Numbered from the stretch's first letter, positions 16,416 to 25,556 are shown. The stretch: DNA of 32,579 nt from Betaproteobacteria bacterium (GCA_009923315.1 RFTU01000020.1:1-32579); one strand, 5' to 3'. A program made the numbers and translations. The notes: a model not told the origin generated them from the sequence alone.

Positions 16416-17780
16416 ATGAAGATCCTCATCTCCAACGGCCGCGTGGTCGACCCCGCCAGCAACCGAGACGAAATCGCCGACATCGCCATCGTGGGCGATC
16501 GCATCGCCGCCATCGGAGCTGCACCCTCGGGCTTCACGCCCGACCGCCGATTTGACGCGCAAGGCTGGGTGGTCATGCCGGGTCTGGTGGACCTGTCGGC
16601 GCGTCTGCGCGAGCCCGGCCATGAGCACGAAGGCATGCTGGAGAGTGAACTCGCCGCCGCGGCTGCGGGTGGCGTGACCAGCCTGGTGTGTCCGCCCGAT
16701 ACCGATCCCGCCTTGGACGAGCCGGGACTGGTGGAAATGCTCAAGTTCCGCGCGCGGCAGCTCTCGCGCTGTCGCCTGTTTCCCTTGGGGGCGCTGACGC
16801 AGGGCCTGCGCGGGGAGGTGCTCACCGAGATGGCCGAACTCACGGAGGCCGGCTGCATTGGTTTTTCCCAGGCGGATGCGGCGATCCGAGACACCCAGGT
16901 GCTGCAGCGGGCCATGCTGTATGCCGCCACCTACGGCTATACCGTGTGGCTGCGCCCGCAAGACCCCTGGCTGGGCAAGGGTGTGGCCGCCAGCGGGGCC
17001 GTGGCCACGCGCATGGGCTTGTCGGGCGTGCCGGTGAGTGCGGAGACCGTGGCCCTGCACACCATCATCGAGCTCATGCGCAGCACCGGTGCGCGGGTGC
17101 ACCTGTGCCGGCTGAGCAGCGCAGCCGGTGTGCAGCTGGTGCGCCAGGCCAAGGCCGAAGGCTTGCCCTTGACCAGCGATGTCAGCATCAACAACCTGCA
17201 CCTGACCGACGTGGACATCGGTTACTTTGATTCGGCCCTTCGCGTGGTGCCCCCCTTGCGCCAAGACCGTGACCGCCATGCCTTGCGCCAGGGGCTGGCC
17301 GACGGCACCCTGGACGCCTTGGTGAGCGACCACGTGCCGCTGAGCAGCGATGAGAAGACGCTGCCGTTTGCCGAGGCCGAACCCGGGGCTACCGGCCTGG
17401 AGTTGCTGCTGAGCTTGGCGCTGAAGTGGGGGCAGGACTCGGGCTTGCCACTGACGCAGACCTTGGCCCCCATCACGGCACGAGCGGGCAGTGTCCTGGG
17501 CTCAGCCTTGGGGCCGCTGTCGGCCAGCGCGGGCCGCCTGGTGGCAGGCGGTGTGGCCGATGTGTGCTGCTTCGACCCGGCCGTGCAATGGCAAGCGACC
17601 CCGCAGGCCTTGCGCAGCCAGGGCAAGCACACGCCCTTCGCACCGACCAGCACCGGCTTCGCGCTGCCGGGCCAGGTACGCCTGACCCTGGTGGCCGGCT
17701 CGGTGGCCTATGAAGCGGGGGCCGCGATGAGCACCCCCGGGGCGGCCTTCGGGCAGGCCGGGCACAGCGGTTCAGCCTGA
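16416..17780 (+). CDS. Dihydroorotase-like protein, probably non-catalytic (PyrC'/PyrX)
   Basis: This 454-aa protein has the amidohydrolase fold of type I dihydroorotase (MKILISNGRVVDPAS; PGLVDLSARLREPG; SDHVPLSSDEK) but lacks the metal site. The HxH after PGLVD is replaced by Ser61 and Arg63, and the usual HVSTA-like His segment is CRLSSA. The DHAPH-like segment retains SDH but not the following His. Known Pseudomonas PyrC' proteins are inactive DHOases that hold class A ATCase together, and the same role is inferred here. A GTG at 16407 overlaps the pyrB stop (GTGA); ATG 16416 gives the canonical N-terminus. An active pyrC must exist elsewhere in the genome. Confidence 0.88.
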   Translation: MKILISNGRVVDPASNRDEIADIAIVGDRIAAIGAAPSGFTPDRRFDAQGWVVMPGLVDLSARLREPGHEHEGMLESELAAAAAGGVTSLVCPPDTDPALDEPGLVEMLKFRARQLSRCRLFPLGALTQGLRGEVLTEMAELTEAGCIGFSQADAAIRDTQVLQRAMLYAATYGYTVWLRPQDPWLGKGVAASGAVATRMGLSGVPVSAETVALHTIIELMRSTGARVHLCRLSSAAGVQLVRQAKAEGLPLTSDVSINNLHLTDVDIGYFDSALRVVPPLRQDRDRHALRQGLADGTLDALVSDHVPLSSDEKTLPFAEAEPGATGLELLLSLALKWGQDSGLPLTQTLAPITARAGSVLGSALGPLSASAGRLVAGGVADVCCFDPAVQWQATPQALRSQGKHTPFAPTSTGFALPGQVRLTLVAGSVAYEAGAAMSTPGAAFGQAGHSGSA

Positions 17781-17790
17781 ACATCACATC

Positions 17791-17798
17791 GGGGGAGG
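17791..17798 (+). promoter_or_regulatory. Ribosome-binding site of the acyltransferase gene
   Basis: GGGGGAGG lies six bases before ATG 17805, one of the strongest Shine-Dalgarno sequences in the window. It fixes this start over later ones. Confidence 0.65.
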
Positions 17799-17804
17799 CC
17801 GGCC

Positions 17805-18608
17805 ATGTGGAGGGGGATCTGGCGCTTGCTGCGCGCCGTGTTGCTCGGCGTGCAGGGCATCCTGATCGTGCTCTTGCGTTTTCCTTCGCTCGATCAAGCC
17901 GGCCGCCAGGCGCGCATCCAGTGGTGGTCCGCCAGCATGCTGCGCTGCCTGGGTATGGGGCTGGAGGTGCGGGGGCGGTTCAGGCCGGGAGGCACCTTGC
18001 TGGTGGCCAACCACATCTCCTGGATCGACATCATGGCCATTCACGCCGTTTGCCCGCGGGCCCGATTCGTCTCCAAAGCCGATGTGCAGGACTGGCCCTT
18101 GGTCAACCAGCTGGTGGACTGCGCCGGCACGCTCTATGTTCGCCGCGAACAACGGCGCGACGCGATGCGGGTGATGCATGAAATGGCGCAGGCTCTGAAG
18201 GACGGTCACTGCGTGGCGGTGTTTCCAGAGGGAACGACGGGTGACGGACGCGCTTTGCTACCCTTTCACGCCAACCTGCTGCAGGCTGCCATTGCGGTGC
18301 AGGCGCCGGTGCAGCCGGTCGCACTGCGCTACCGAGACCGAGACCATGCCATCAGCCCGGCGGTGGAATTCCTGGGCGAGACCACCTTGGCGCAAAGCCT
18401 GTGGCGCATCGCGTGCGGCCGCGGATTGGTGGTGACGGTCACGGCGCTGGATTCTCGCGGCAGTGCCCATGCCGATCGTCGATCGCTGGCGGCCGTGCTG
18501 CGCAGCGATCTGGCCACGGCGCTGGGCCAAGCCCTGGACGAGGCCCCATCGCCGCCCGATCAAGCCCGGTTGCCGTCGGACGGTGCCGCATCGCCCCGTC
18601 CCGGGTGA
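17805..18608 (+). CDS. plsC: 1-acyl-sn-glycerol-3-phosphate acyltransferase family protein
   Basis: This 267-aa membrane-associated enzyme is of the PlsC type and probably makes phosphatidic acid from lysophosphatidic acid. An N-terminal hydrophobic helix spans about residues 8-25. The acyltransferase motif I is NHISWID (His70, Asp75). Motif II/III reads FVSKAD and YVRRE, and FPEGTT lies at 140-145, followed by PVQPVALRY. The last ~35 residues are Pro/Ala-rich and probably disordered. It follows pyrC' by 24 bp, so it may be read from the pyr run. An ornithine-lipid OlsA-type acyltransferase cannot be excluded. Confidence 0.88.
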   Translation: MWRGIWRLLRAVLLGVQGILIVLLRFPSLDQAGRQARIQWWSASMLRCLGMGLEVRGRFRPGGTLLVANHISWIDIMAIHAVCPRARFVSKADVQDWPLVNQLVDCAGTLYVRREQRRDAMRVMHEMAQALKDGHCVAVFPEGTTGDGRALLPFHANLLQAAIAVQAPVQPVALRYRDRDHAISPAVEFLGETTLAQSLWRIACGRGLVVTVTALDSRGSAHADRRSLAAVLRSDLATALGQALDEAPSPPDQARLPSDGAASPRPG

Positions 18609-18610
18609 GC

Positions 18611-18622
18611 GCGCCGCGGCGC
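18611..18622. repeat. Perfect 12-bp palindrome upstream of argB
   Basis: GCGCCGCGGCGC is self-complementary and sits four bases before the TAGAAT hexamer of argB, two bases after the plsC stop. It could be the 3' hairpin of plsC or an operator for argB. Confidence 0.35.
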
Positions 18623-18626
18623 TGCC

Positions 18627-18632
18627 TAGAAT
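18627..18632 (+). promoter_or_regulatory. Candidate -10 element of argB
   Basis: TAGAAT in the context CCTAGAATC lies 43 bases before ATG 18676. It matches the recurring local hexamer; no clear -35 is seen because the upstream part is the GC palindrome. Confidence 0.4.
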
Positions 18633-18675
18633 CCGCGTGCAGCCTGCAATTCACTGACCTTGCCCGCCCCTTCGA

Positions 18676-19569
18676 ATGAACACTGCACCGACCACCCTTG
18701 AGCCGCGGGACAAAGCGGAGATCCTGGCCCAGGCGCTGCCCTACATCCGCCGCTATCACGGCAAGACGATGGTGATCAAGTATGGTGGCAACGCGATGAC
18801 CGACCCTGCACTGCAAAAGGCCTTCGCCGAAGATGTGGTGCTGCTCAAACTGGTGGGCATCAACCCCGTCGTGGTGCACGGGGGCGGCCCCCAGATCGAC
18901 GAGGCCCTGAACCGTCTGGGCAAGAAGGGAACCTTCGTTCAGGGCATGCGCGTGACGGACGATGAAACCATGGAAGTGGTGGAGTGGGTCCTGGCCGGCG
19001 AGGTGCAGCAGGACATCGTGGGGCTCATCAACGCGGCCGGCGGCAAGGCCGTGGGGCTCACCGGGCGCGACGGCGGCCTCATTCGTGCGCGCAAACTGCG
19101 CCTGCGCGACCCGGCCGACCCGAGCAAGGAGCACGACATCGGTCAGGTTGGCGAGATCGACTCCATCGACCCCAGCGTGGTCAAGGCGCTGCAGGACGAT
19201 GCCTTCATTCCAGTGGTCAGCCCCATCGGTTTCGGTGTGCAAAACGAAAGCTACAACATCAACGCCGACCTGGTGGCCAGCAAGCTGGCGGAGGTGCTCA
19301 AGGCCGAGAAGCTGCTCATGCTCACCAACATCAGGGGCGTGCTGAACAAGGAAGGTGAGCTGATTGCCGAGCTCAACGCGCGTCGTATCGATGAACTGGT
19401 GCAAGACGGCACCATCAGTGGCGGCATGCTCCCCAAGATCGCCGGCGCCATCGATGCGGCCAAGTGCGGAGTCCATGCCGTGCACATCGTGGATGGCCGT
19501 GTGCCCCATGCGCTGTTGCTGGAGATCCTGACCGATCAGGCCTTTGGCACGATGATCCGCTCGCACTGA
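18676..19569 (+). CDS. argB: Acetylglutamate kinase
   Basis: This 297-aa enzyme phosphorylates N-acetylglutamate, the second step of arginine synthesis. Visible motifs are VIKYGGNAM (33-41, Lys35), [10 protein letters not shown] (66-74), [36 protein letters not shown] and SGGMLPKI, all in family order. The N-terminal helix ([20 protein letters not shown]) is the kind found in hexameric, arginine-inhibited acetylglutamate kinases, so feedback inhibition is likely but inferred. It is preceded by a TAGAAT hexamer and followed nine bases later by the HAD gene. Confidence 0.97.
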   Translation: MNTAPTTLEPRDKAEILAQALPYIRRYHGKTMVIKYGGNAMTDPALQKAFAEDVVLLKLVGINPVVVHGGGPQIDEALNRLGKKGTFVQGMRVTDDETMEVVEWVLAGEVQQDIVGLINAAGGKAVGLTGRDGGLIRARKLRLRDPADPSKEHDIGQVGEIDSIDPSVVKALQDDAFIPVVSPIGFGVQNESYNINADLVASKLAEVLKAEKLLMLTNIRGVLNKEGELIAELNARRIDELVQDGTISGGMLPKIAGAIDAAKCGVHAVHIVDGRVPHALLLEILTDQAFGTMIRSH

Positions 19570-19578
19570 GGGCCGCGC

Positions 19579-20271
19579 ATGGCCTGGCCCGCCGTCGGTG
19601 CGCGCACCGTGTGGTTCTTCGATTTGGACAACACCCTGCACGATGCCGGCTCGGCGGTGTTTCCGCGCATGAATGCCGCGATGACCGAGTACATCCGCGA
19701 GCACCTGGGCCTGCCCGTGCAGGAGGCTGACGCCCTGCGCGTTCAGTACTGGCAGCACTACGGCTCGACCTTGTTGGGGCTGATGCGCCACCATCGCGTG
19801 AAGGCGGCCCACTTTCTGCATGAAACGCACCGCTTCCCCGACCTCGAAGAGCGGGTTCGAGGCCATGTGCACGACCTGTACCGGCTGCGCCGACTGCCGG
19901 GCATCAAGATCCTGCTGACCAATGCGCCAGCCCACTATGCGCGCAGGGTGTTGAGGACGCTGCGCATCGAAGATTGTTTCGAGGCGGTGATCCCGATCGA
20001 GCACATGACCGTGTTCGGCCACCTGCGGCCCAAGCCCGATCGACGGCTGTTCCGGACCCTGTCGGTCAAGATGAAGGTGGCCCCGCGCCGCTGCGTGTTG
20101 GTAGAGGACACCCTGGAGCACCAGAAGGCGGCTCGAGCAGAAGGCTGGCGCACCGTTTGGATGCAGCGCTGGATGAGCGCCGGAATTCGGTCCCGGGGAG
20201 AACACGGGCGGCTTCTGCACCGGCGGCCGCGCTACGTCGACCGCCGGCTCAGGAGCCTGGCGGCCCTGTGA
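19579..20271 (+). CDS. HAD-family pyrimidine 5'-nucleotidase-like hydrolase
   Basis: This 230-aa HAD hydrolase has motif I FDLDNTL (Asp15, Asp17), motif II ILLTNAP, motif III Lys in RPKPD and motif IV VLVEDT. The helical cap between motifs I and II (YIREHLGL, QYWQHYGSTLLGLM, FLHETH) matches the Sdt1/YjjG-like pyrimidine 5'-nucleotidase group. The expected reaction is dephosphorylation of UMP/CMP or a related phosphate, but the substrate is not proven. It begins nine bases after argB and lies before slmA, a common Burkholderiales order. The C-terminal 35 residues are Arg-rich. Confidence 0.85.
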   Translation: MAWPAVGARTVWFFDLDNTLHDAGSAVFPRMNAAMTEYIREHLGLPVQEADALRVQYWQHYGSTLLGLMRHHRVKAAHFLHETHRFPDLEERVRGHVHDLYRLRRLPGIKILLTNAPAHYARRVLRTLRIEDCFEAVIPIEHMTVFGHLRPKPDRRLFRTLSVKMKVAPRRCVLVEDTLEHQKAARAEGWRTVWMQRWMSAGIRSRGEHGRLLHRRPRYVDRRLRSLAAL

Positions 20272-20277
20272 CAGAAT
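20272..20277 (+). promoter_or_regulatory. Candidate -10 element of slmA
   Basis: CAGAAT, directly after the HAD gene stop, resembles the TAGAAT hexamer before other genes here. It would give a leader of about 35 bases to ATG 20320. Confidence 0.25.
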
Positions 20278-20319
20278 CAGCGCTCAGGTGTGCTCCACCG
20301 TCCACCGCATGTCGCCGCC

Positions 20320-20985
20320 ATGAAGCCCCAGCCCGCCAGCCCGTTCCCTACCGCCACCGCCGCGCCTGACGAAGCCGCAAGCGAGGCCGCAGCCGGAACC
20401 GGCCGCAAGCGACCGCGTCCCGGTGAGCGCCGCATCCAGATTCTGCAGACCCTGGCCTCGATGCTCGAGCAGCCCGATGCCGACCGCATCACCACAGCCG
20501 CCTTGGCCGCACGGCTGGAAGTCAGCGAAGCGGCCCTGTACCGCCACTTTGCGAGCAAGGCACAGATGTTCGAGGGGTTGATCGAATTCATCGAGTCCAG
20601 CCTCTTCACCCTGTTCAACCAGATCACCCAGGGTTCGGGCGATGGCCGCGACCATGCGCGGCGCATCGTGTTGGTGATGCTGCAGTTTGCCGAGCGCAAT
20701 CCCGGCATGACGCGGGTCATGGTCGGAGATGCGCTGATCTTGGAGCATGAGCGGCTGTCCGCGCGCATGGTGCAACTGTTTGACCGGGTGGAATCCCAGC
20801 TCAAGCAGTGCTTGCGCGAGGCGGGCGACGCCTCCGGGTCCACCACCGCCACCGTGGACGCACAAGTGCGCGCCTCTGCCTTGACCGCCCTGGCCTTGGG
20901 ACGCCTGCAGCGCTTCGCGCGATCGGGGTTCAAGCGCAGCCCCACCGAGCATGCCGAGGCCACGCTGGCCCTGATGACGGTCTAG
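20320..20985 (+). CDS. slmA: Nucleoid occlusion factor SlmA (TetR family)
   Basis: SlmA binds chromosomal sites and blocks FtsZ ring assembly over the nucleoid. The 221-aa product has a disordered Ala/Pro-rich N-terminus of ~28 residues and then RPRPGERRIQILQTLASMLE. The TetR helix-turn-helix lies at about 57-80 (ITTAALAARLEVSEAALYRHF), followed by the SlmA signature SKAQMFEGLIEFIE. The C-terminal dimer domain ends RFARSGFKRSP. A GTG at 20290 would extend the protein by ten residues; ATG 20320 is preferred. The downstream phosphoesterase gene may start within the slmA stop codon. Confidence 0.93.
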   Translation: MKPQPASPFPTATAAPDEAASEAAAGTGRKRPRPGERRIQILQTLASMLEQPDADRITTAALAARLEVSEAALYRHFASKAQMFEGLIEFIESSLFTLFNQITQGSGDGRDHARRIVLVMLQFAERNPGMTRVMVGDALILEHERLSARMVQLFDRVESQLKQCLREAGDASGSTTATVDAQVRASALTALALGRLQRFARSGFKRSPTEHAEATLALMTV

Positions 20986-21689
20986 TGGGGCAGGGCGCAC
21001 CTCGGGGCGTGCACGAGCCCGCGGGTGGGCCCGCACGACATTCGGGTCCCGATGGCCGGTGCTTGGAGCTGTGGCCGCACCGTGCGGCCTTTGATCCTGA
21101 TCTTCGCCTGCTGCTGGTGGCTGACGCCCACTTTGGAAAAGGCCACACCTTCCGGCGCCACGGACTGCCCGTTCCAGCTGCCTCTGAAGCCTCGATGGTG
21201 CAGCGCCTGGAGGAGTTGTTGCAGTTCACTGGCGCCGCCGAGCTGGTATTTCTGGGGGATCTTCTTCACGGGCCCTGGTCGCAGGAGCCGCAGGCGCTGA
21301 GAGCCCTGGCCGAATGGCGCGCACGGCACCCTGCCCTGGAGGTGCACCTGGTGCGTGGAAACCACGACCACCATGCGGGAGATCCGCCTGTGGACCTCGG
21401 TATTGCCGTCCACACCGGGCCCTTGCGGCGTGGCCCCTGGGCCCTGGTCCATGAGCCCCGAGAGGTATCGGGTGCCTACGCCCTGGCCGGACACCTCCAC
21501 CCCGGCGTGCGATTGAGGGAGTCTGGCGGGCTGAGCCTGCGCCTGCCTTGCTTTCGAATGACCCCTGCCTTCGGCGTGCTGCCCGCCTTCGGGGCATTTA
21601 CCGGCTTGCACATTCAGGCCCCCATGGGAGACGATCGGGTCTACGCCGTCGTGGAAGACGAGGGTTTGGTGGTGCCGCTGCAGCCTTGA
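20985..21689 (+). CDS. pdeM: PdeM-like metallophosphoesterase (ligase-associated DNA damage response family)
   Basis: This protein of ~234 aa is a calcineurin-like phosphoesterase. Metal ligands are Asp47 and His49 ([20 protein letters not shown]), Asp92 (FLGDLLHG), GNHDHH (125-130), His155 and GHLHPG (169-174). The GKxxxFRxxGxPVP segment after the first ligand is typical of PdeM, a nuclease-like enzyme usually encoded beside an ATP-dependent ligase, a ligase-associated exonuclease and an Lhr-type helicase. None of those is in this window. The start is uncertain: GTG 20985 overlaps the slmA stop, while GTG 21009 and TTG 21063 are alternatives, and no ATG is suitable. The family call is firmer than the exact role. 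Confidence 0.8.
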   Translation: MGQGAPRGVHEPAGGPARHSGPDGRCLELWPHRAAFDPDLRLLLVADAHFGKGHTFRRHGLPVPAASEASMVQRLEELLQFTGAAELVFLGDLLHGPWSQEPQALRALAEWRARHPALEVHLVRGNHDHHAGDPPVDLGIAVHTGPLRRGPWALVHEPREVSGAYALAGHLHPGVRLRESGGLSLRLPCFRMTPAFGVLPAFGAFTGLHIQAPMGDDRVYAVVEDEGLVVPLQP

Positions 21690-21757
21690 TTTCTGCTGGC
21701 GAGCCACCACCACCGCTTCACAAGGCACCTTATCCTGTTGCCTGCGGCCAAGCCAAC

Positions 21758-23080
21758 ATGAACCCCACCGGCACTTCAAGCGAACACCGATCCAGCGAGT
21801 TGCATCTGCAACCGCATATGCTGGCGCGCCGCACGATCGCCCTGGTCTTGGCTGGGGGACGAGGGTCGCGCCTGAAGCAGTTGACCGACAGCCGGGCCAA
21901 GCCTGCGGTGTATTTCGGCGGCAAGTTCCGCATCGTCGACTTCGCACTGTCCAACTGCGTGAACTCGGGCATCCGCCGCATCGGCGTGGTCACGCAATAC
22001 AAGTCGCACTCACTGCTGCGTCATCTGCAGCGTGGCTGGTCCTTCCTGCGCGCCGAACTCAATGAGATGGTCGACCTGATGCCGGCACAGCAGCGCGTGG
22101 CCGAGGAGCACTGGTACCGTGGCACGGCCGACGCGGTGTATCAGAACCTGGACATCGTGCGCAGCGCCAACCCCTCGTACATCGTGGTGCTGGCCGGTGA
22201 CCACATCTACAAGATGGACTACTCGGTCATGCTGCGCGACCATGTGGCCAGTGGAAAGCCCTGCACCGTGGGGTGCATCGAGGTGCCGCGCAAGGAGGCC
22301 CATGCCTTCGGCGTGATGGCGGTTGACGATCAGCGTGCCATCACCGCCTTCGTGGAAAAGCCCAAGGACCCGCCGCCGATGCCTGGCCGCACCGACTGGT
22401 CGCTGTGCAGCATGGGCATCTACATCTTCGACGCCGACTACCTGTACCGCCTGCTCGACGAAGATCTGGCCGACCCGGCTTCCGAGCATGACTTCGGCAA
22501 GAACGTGATTCCCAAGGTGGTGTCCGAAGGTCGGGCCTTGGCCCACCCCTTCTCGATGTCTTGCATCGCCAACGGTGACCTGCACTACTGGCGAGATGTG
22601 GGCACGATCGACGCCTTCTGGTCGGCCAACCTGGACCTGGCCTCCATCACGCCGGAACTCGACATCTACGACACCAACTGGCCGATCTGGACTTCACAGC
22701 GTCAGTTGCCGCCCGCCAAGTTCATCCCCGACCGCACCGGCATGCACGGCATGACGGTCAACACCATGGTCAGCGGCGGTTGCATTGTCAGTGGCTCGCA
22801 TGTGTCGAACTCGGTGCTGTTCTCCGAAGTTCGGGTGCATTCCTTTTGCTTCATCGACCAGGCCGTGATCCTGCCCGGGGTCACGGTGGGCTCGCGCTCG
22901 CGACTGAAGAAGGTGGTCATTGACCGGGGCTGCCGCATCCCTGATGGCATGGTGATCGGCGAAGACCCGAAGGTGGATGCCCAGCGCTTTGAGCGCACGG
23001 AAAACGGGGTCGTGCTCGTCACGCGCAGCATGTTGGAGAAGTTGCAGGCCAAGCAGGATCCCCTCAAGGACAACGCCTGA
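21758..23080 (+). CDS. glgC: Glucose-1-phosphate adenylyltransferase
   Basis: GlgC makes ADP-glucose from glucose-1-phosphate and ATP, the controlled step of bacterial glycogen synthesis. The 440-aa product has the nucleotide loop [58 protein letters not shown] and the substrate loop MGIYIF. The C-terminal left-handed beta-helix domain includes [17 protein letters not shown] and [11 protein letters not shown]. Sequence closely follows E. coli GlgC. The open frame extends 70 codons upstream, but ATG 21758 gives the family start. There is no good ribosome-binding site. GlgA follows within eight bases. Confidence 0.96.
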   Translation: MNPTGTSSEHRSSELHLQPHMLARRTIALVLAGGRGSRLKQLTDSRAKPAVYFGGKFRIVDFALSNCVNSGIRRIGVVTQYKSHSLLRHLQRGWSFLRAELNEMVDLMPAQQRVAEEHWYRGTADAVYQNLDIVRSANPSYIVVLAGDHIYKMDYSVMLRDHVASGKPCTVGCIEVPRKEAHAFGVMAVDDQRAITAFVEKPKDPPPMPGRTDWSLCSMGIYIFDADYLYRLLDEDLADPASEHDFGKNVIPKVVSEGRALAHPFSMSCIANGDLHYWRDVGTIDAFWSANLDLASITPELDIYDTNWPIWTSQRQLPPAKFIPDRTGMHGMTVNTMVSGGCIVSGSHVSNSVLFSEVRVHSFCFIDQAVILPGVTVGSRSRLKKVVIDRGCRIPDGMVIGEDPKVDAQRFERTENGVVLVTRSMLEKLQAKQDPLKDNA

Positions 23081-23088
23081 CGGCCTTG

Positions 23089-24561
23089 ATGAAGATCCTC
23101 CAAGCGGCTTCCGAGGCCGTTCCCCTGGTGAAGACGGGCGGCCTGGCTGATGTGGTGGGCGCCTTGCCCGACGCACTGGCGCGCGCTGGCGTGTCCAGTC
23201 GCCTGCTGTTGCCGGGCTATCCGGCCGTGCGTGCGGCCCTCCAGGCACCACGAACCTTGGCGCCGCTGCCCTGTCCCTGGGGCGGGGTGGCACCCCGCCT
23301 GGTCGCCGGGCGCTTGGAACCCTTTGCCCAGGCGCCGGCCTATGTGGTGGTGGCGCCTGAGTTGTATGAGCGCCCGGGCGGCCCCTACAGCGACCCCACG
23401 GGCGCGGCCTGGGCCGACAACCACCGTCGCTTTGCTCCGTTGGCCTGGGCTGCTCGCGCTCTGGCCCGAGGGGCCGACACCGCTTGGCGCCCCGATGTGG
23501 TGCACGCCCACGATTGGCACGCCGGACTGGCCCCGGCCGCCCTGGCGCACGCGGGGCAACCGGCGGCCAGCGTGATGACGGTCCACAACTTGGCCTACCA
23601 GGGGCTGTTTCCCGCCCAGGCCTTCCTGGACCTGGACCTGCCGGCTGCCGCCTGGGCGCTGGAGGGCCTGGAGTTCTGGGGGCAGGTGTCCTTCATGAAG
23701 GCTGGTCTGCAGTACGCACAGGCCATCAGCACCGTCAGCCCGCGGTATGCGCAGGAAATCCAAGACCCTGCGATGGGGTGTGGGCTCGACGGTGTGCTGC
23801 GCGCCCACCGCGGCGGCGTGGCCGGCGTCCTCAATGGCGTGGACTACGGCGTGTGGCACCCCCGCATCGATCCGCACCTGCGGCAGCGCTTTGATGCACA
23901 CGATCTGCGCGGCAAGTCGGTGTGCAAGGCCGAACTGCAGCAGGCGCAGGGCTTGCGCCCCGACCCTCAGGCCATGTTGATGGCCGTGGTCAGCCGCCTG
24001 ACCAGCCAGAAAGGGCTGGACCTGCTGCTTCAGGTACTGCCCCAGGCGCTGCAGCATGGCGCACAACTGGTGGTGTTGGGGCAGGGTGATGCCGCGTTGG
24101 AAGACGGCTTTGCGGCCGCCGCCAAGGCCTACCCCGGGCAGGTGGCGTTGCGGCGCGCCCACGACGAAACCTTGGCCCACCGGGTCTTCGCAGCGGCTGA
24201 CGTGGTGCTGGTGCCCTCGCGCTTCGAGCCCTGCGGCCTGACCCAGCTCTACGCCATGGCCTACGGCGCGCTGCCTCTGGTGCACCACGTGGGCGGCTTG
24301 GCCGACACCGTCGTCGACACCACGCTGGAATCGCTGGCCGATGACCAGGCCACGGGCTTGGCCTTCTACCGCTTCGATCCATCGGCCTTGGCCTCCGCGC
24401 TGCGCCGCGCCCACCTGTTGTGGAGCCGCCCGGCGCAGTGGACCCAGGTTCAGCAGCGCGCCATGGCCCAGCGATTCGACTGGGATCGGGCGGCGCATGC
24501 CTATGTGGCTTTGTACGAGCAGGCCATCGCCCGCCGCAGCGCCCTGGCTACACTGGGTTGA
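23089..24561 (+). CDS. glgA: Glycogen synthase (ADP-glucose)
   Basis: This 490-aa GT5 glycosyltransferase extends alpha-1,4-glucan chains from ADP-glucose. Residues 15-20 are KTGGLA, the ADP-glucose-binding motif. VVHAHDWHAGLAP, TVHNLAYQGLFP, GVLNGVDYGVWHP, VVSRLTSQKGLDLL and the C-terminal VPSRFEPCGLTQLYAMAYG follow the family order. A TTG three bases upstream would add one Met; ATG 23089 is taken. It lies eight bases after glgC, so the pair is an operon. No branching enzyme or phosphorylase gene is in the window. Its TGA overlaps the next ATG by one base. Confidence 0.96.
   Translation: MKILQAASEAVPLVKTGGLADVVGALPDALARAGVSSRLLLPGYPAVRAALQAPRTLAPLPCPWGGVAPRLVAGRLEPFAQAPAYVVVAPELYERPGGPYSDPTGAAWADNHRRFAPLAWAARALARGADTAWRPDVVHAHDWHAGLAPAALAHAGQPAASVMTVHNLAYQGLFPAQAFLDLDLPAAAWALEGLEFWGQVSFMKAGLQYAQAISTVSPRYAQEIQDPAMGCGLDGVLRAHRGGVAGVLNGVDYGVWHPRIDPHLRQRFDAHDLRGKSVCKAELQQAQGLRPDPQAMLMAVVSRLTSQKGLDLLLQVLPQALQHGAQLVVLGQGDAALEDGFAAAAKAYPGQVALRRAHDETLAHRVFAAADVVLVPSRFEPCGLTQLYAMAYGALPLVHHVGGLADTVVDTTLESLADDQATGLAFYRFDPSALASALRRAHLLWSRPAQWTQVQQRAMAQRFDWDRAAHAYVALYEQAIARRSALATLG
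24549..24554 (+). promoter_or_regulatory. Candidate internal -10 element before the DUF815 gene, leaderless spacing
   Basis: TACACT within CTACACTGG is followed by exactly six bases and then ATG 24561. The same nine-base word with the same spacing precedes hisI. It lies inside the end of glgA, so the gene could also be read with glgCA. Confidence 0.35.
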
Positions 24562-25496
24562 TGGCTGATTCTCTCGAGCTGCAGCGTCTGTTGCAGCGCG
24601 CCCACGACCTGATCGACCGCTTGGAGCATCTGGTGCCCACGCCGGCGGCTGCCCCGGACTTCCAGGCGAGCATCGCCTTTCGTTGGAGGCGGCGAAACGG
24701 TGTCGGGCTGCTGCAACCCGTTCGACAGGTGGCCTCGATGGCCCTGGGCAACCTCCAGGAGGTCGATGCGCAGAAACAGCGCCTGTTGCGCAACACTGAA
24801 CAGTTTGTGCAGGGGCGACCGGCCAACAATGTGCTGCTGACCGGTGCACGCGGTACCGGCAAGAGTTCGCTCATCAAGGCCTGCCTGCAGACCTTTGCCC
24901 ATCGGGGGCTGCGCCTGATCGAGGTGGACAAGGCCGACCTGACCGACCTCCCCGACATCGCCGATCTGATTGCCGGCCGGCCCGAGCGGTTCATCATCTT
25001 CTGCGACGACCTGTCCTTCGATGAGGGTGAGCCTGGCTACAAGGCGCTCAAGTCGGTGCTCGACGGCACCGTGGCGGCCGCAGCCGACAACCTCCTGGTG
25101 TACGCCACCAGCAACCGCCGCCACCTGCTGCCTGAGTACAAGCGTGAGAACCTGAGCTACACACACACCGAAGACGGCGAAGTCCACCCGGGCGAAGCGA
25201 TCGAGGAAAAGATCTCCCTGTCCGAGCGCTTTGGCCTTTGGCTGAGCTTTTACCCCTTCAGCCAGGAGGAGTATCTGGCCATCGTGTCACATTGGTTGAG
25301 GCACTTTGCCTGCGATGAAGCCGCCATCATGGCTGCGCGCCAGCCTTCTCTGGTGTGGGCCTTGGAACGCGGTTCGCGCAGTGGTCGGGTGGCGTGGCAA
25401 TTCGCCCGCGATTGGGTCGGGCGCGACCCTGCGAGCGACCAAGCCCGCGCCGCCTCGTCGAATGCGCCAGGGCCCGATGGCCTGGACCAGGCCTGA
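24561..25496 (+). CDS. DUF815 family AAA+-like ATP-binding protein
   Basis: This 311-aa protein belongs to the DUF815 P-loop ATPase family. Walker A is GARGTGKSS (95-103) and Walker B is FIIFCDD (144-150), followed by LSFDEGEPGYKALKSVLDG and the sensor-like VYATSNRRHLLPE. ERFGLWLSFYPFSQEEYL is a further family hallmark. Its biochemical role is not known to me. It is often near argJ and mutT in Burkholderiales; here it follows glgA with a one-base TGATG overlap and precedes a Nudix gene, so only half of that context is kept. The last ~25 residues are probably disordered. Confidence 0.88.
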   Translation: MADSLELQRLLQRAHDLIDRLEHLVPTPAAAPDFQASIAFRWRRRNGVGLLQPVRQVASMALGNLQEVDAQKQRLLRNTEQFVQGRPANNVLLTGARGTGKSSLIKACLQTFAHRGLRLIEVDKADLTDLPDIADLIAGRPERFIIFCDDLSFDEGEPGYKALKSVLDGTVAAAADNLLVYATSNRRHLLPEYKRENLSYTHTEDGEVHPGEAIEEKISLSERFGLWLSFYPFSQEEYLAIVSHWLRHFACDEAAIMAARQPSLVWALERGSRSGRVAWQFARDWVGRDPASDQARAASSNAPGPDGLDQA

Positions 25497-25556
25497 TCGC
25501 CCTTCAAGACCCTGCCCTGGGGACCTTCACCCGAGTCGAGTCCCGCTTTGTCGCCC

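Noticed and set aside
18439-20220. Minus-strand open frame of about 590 codons opposite argB and the HAD gene
   Set aside because: Shadow of two well-recognised plus-strand genes; no motifs of its own.
22702-24849. Minus-strand open frame of about 715 codons opposite glgC, glgA and DUF815
   Set aside because: Low-complexity product with no family features; the plus-strand genes account for the sequence.
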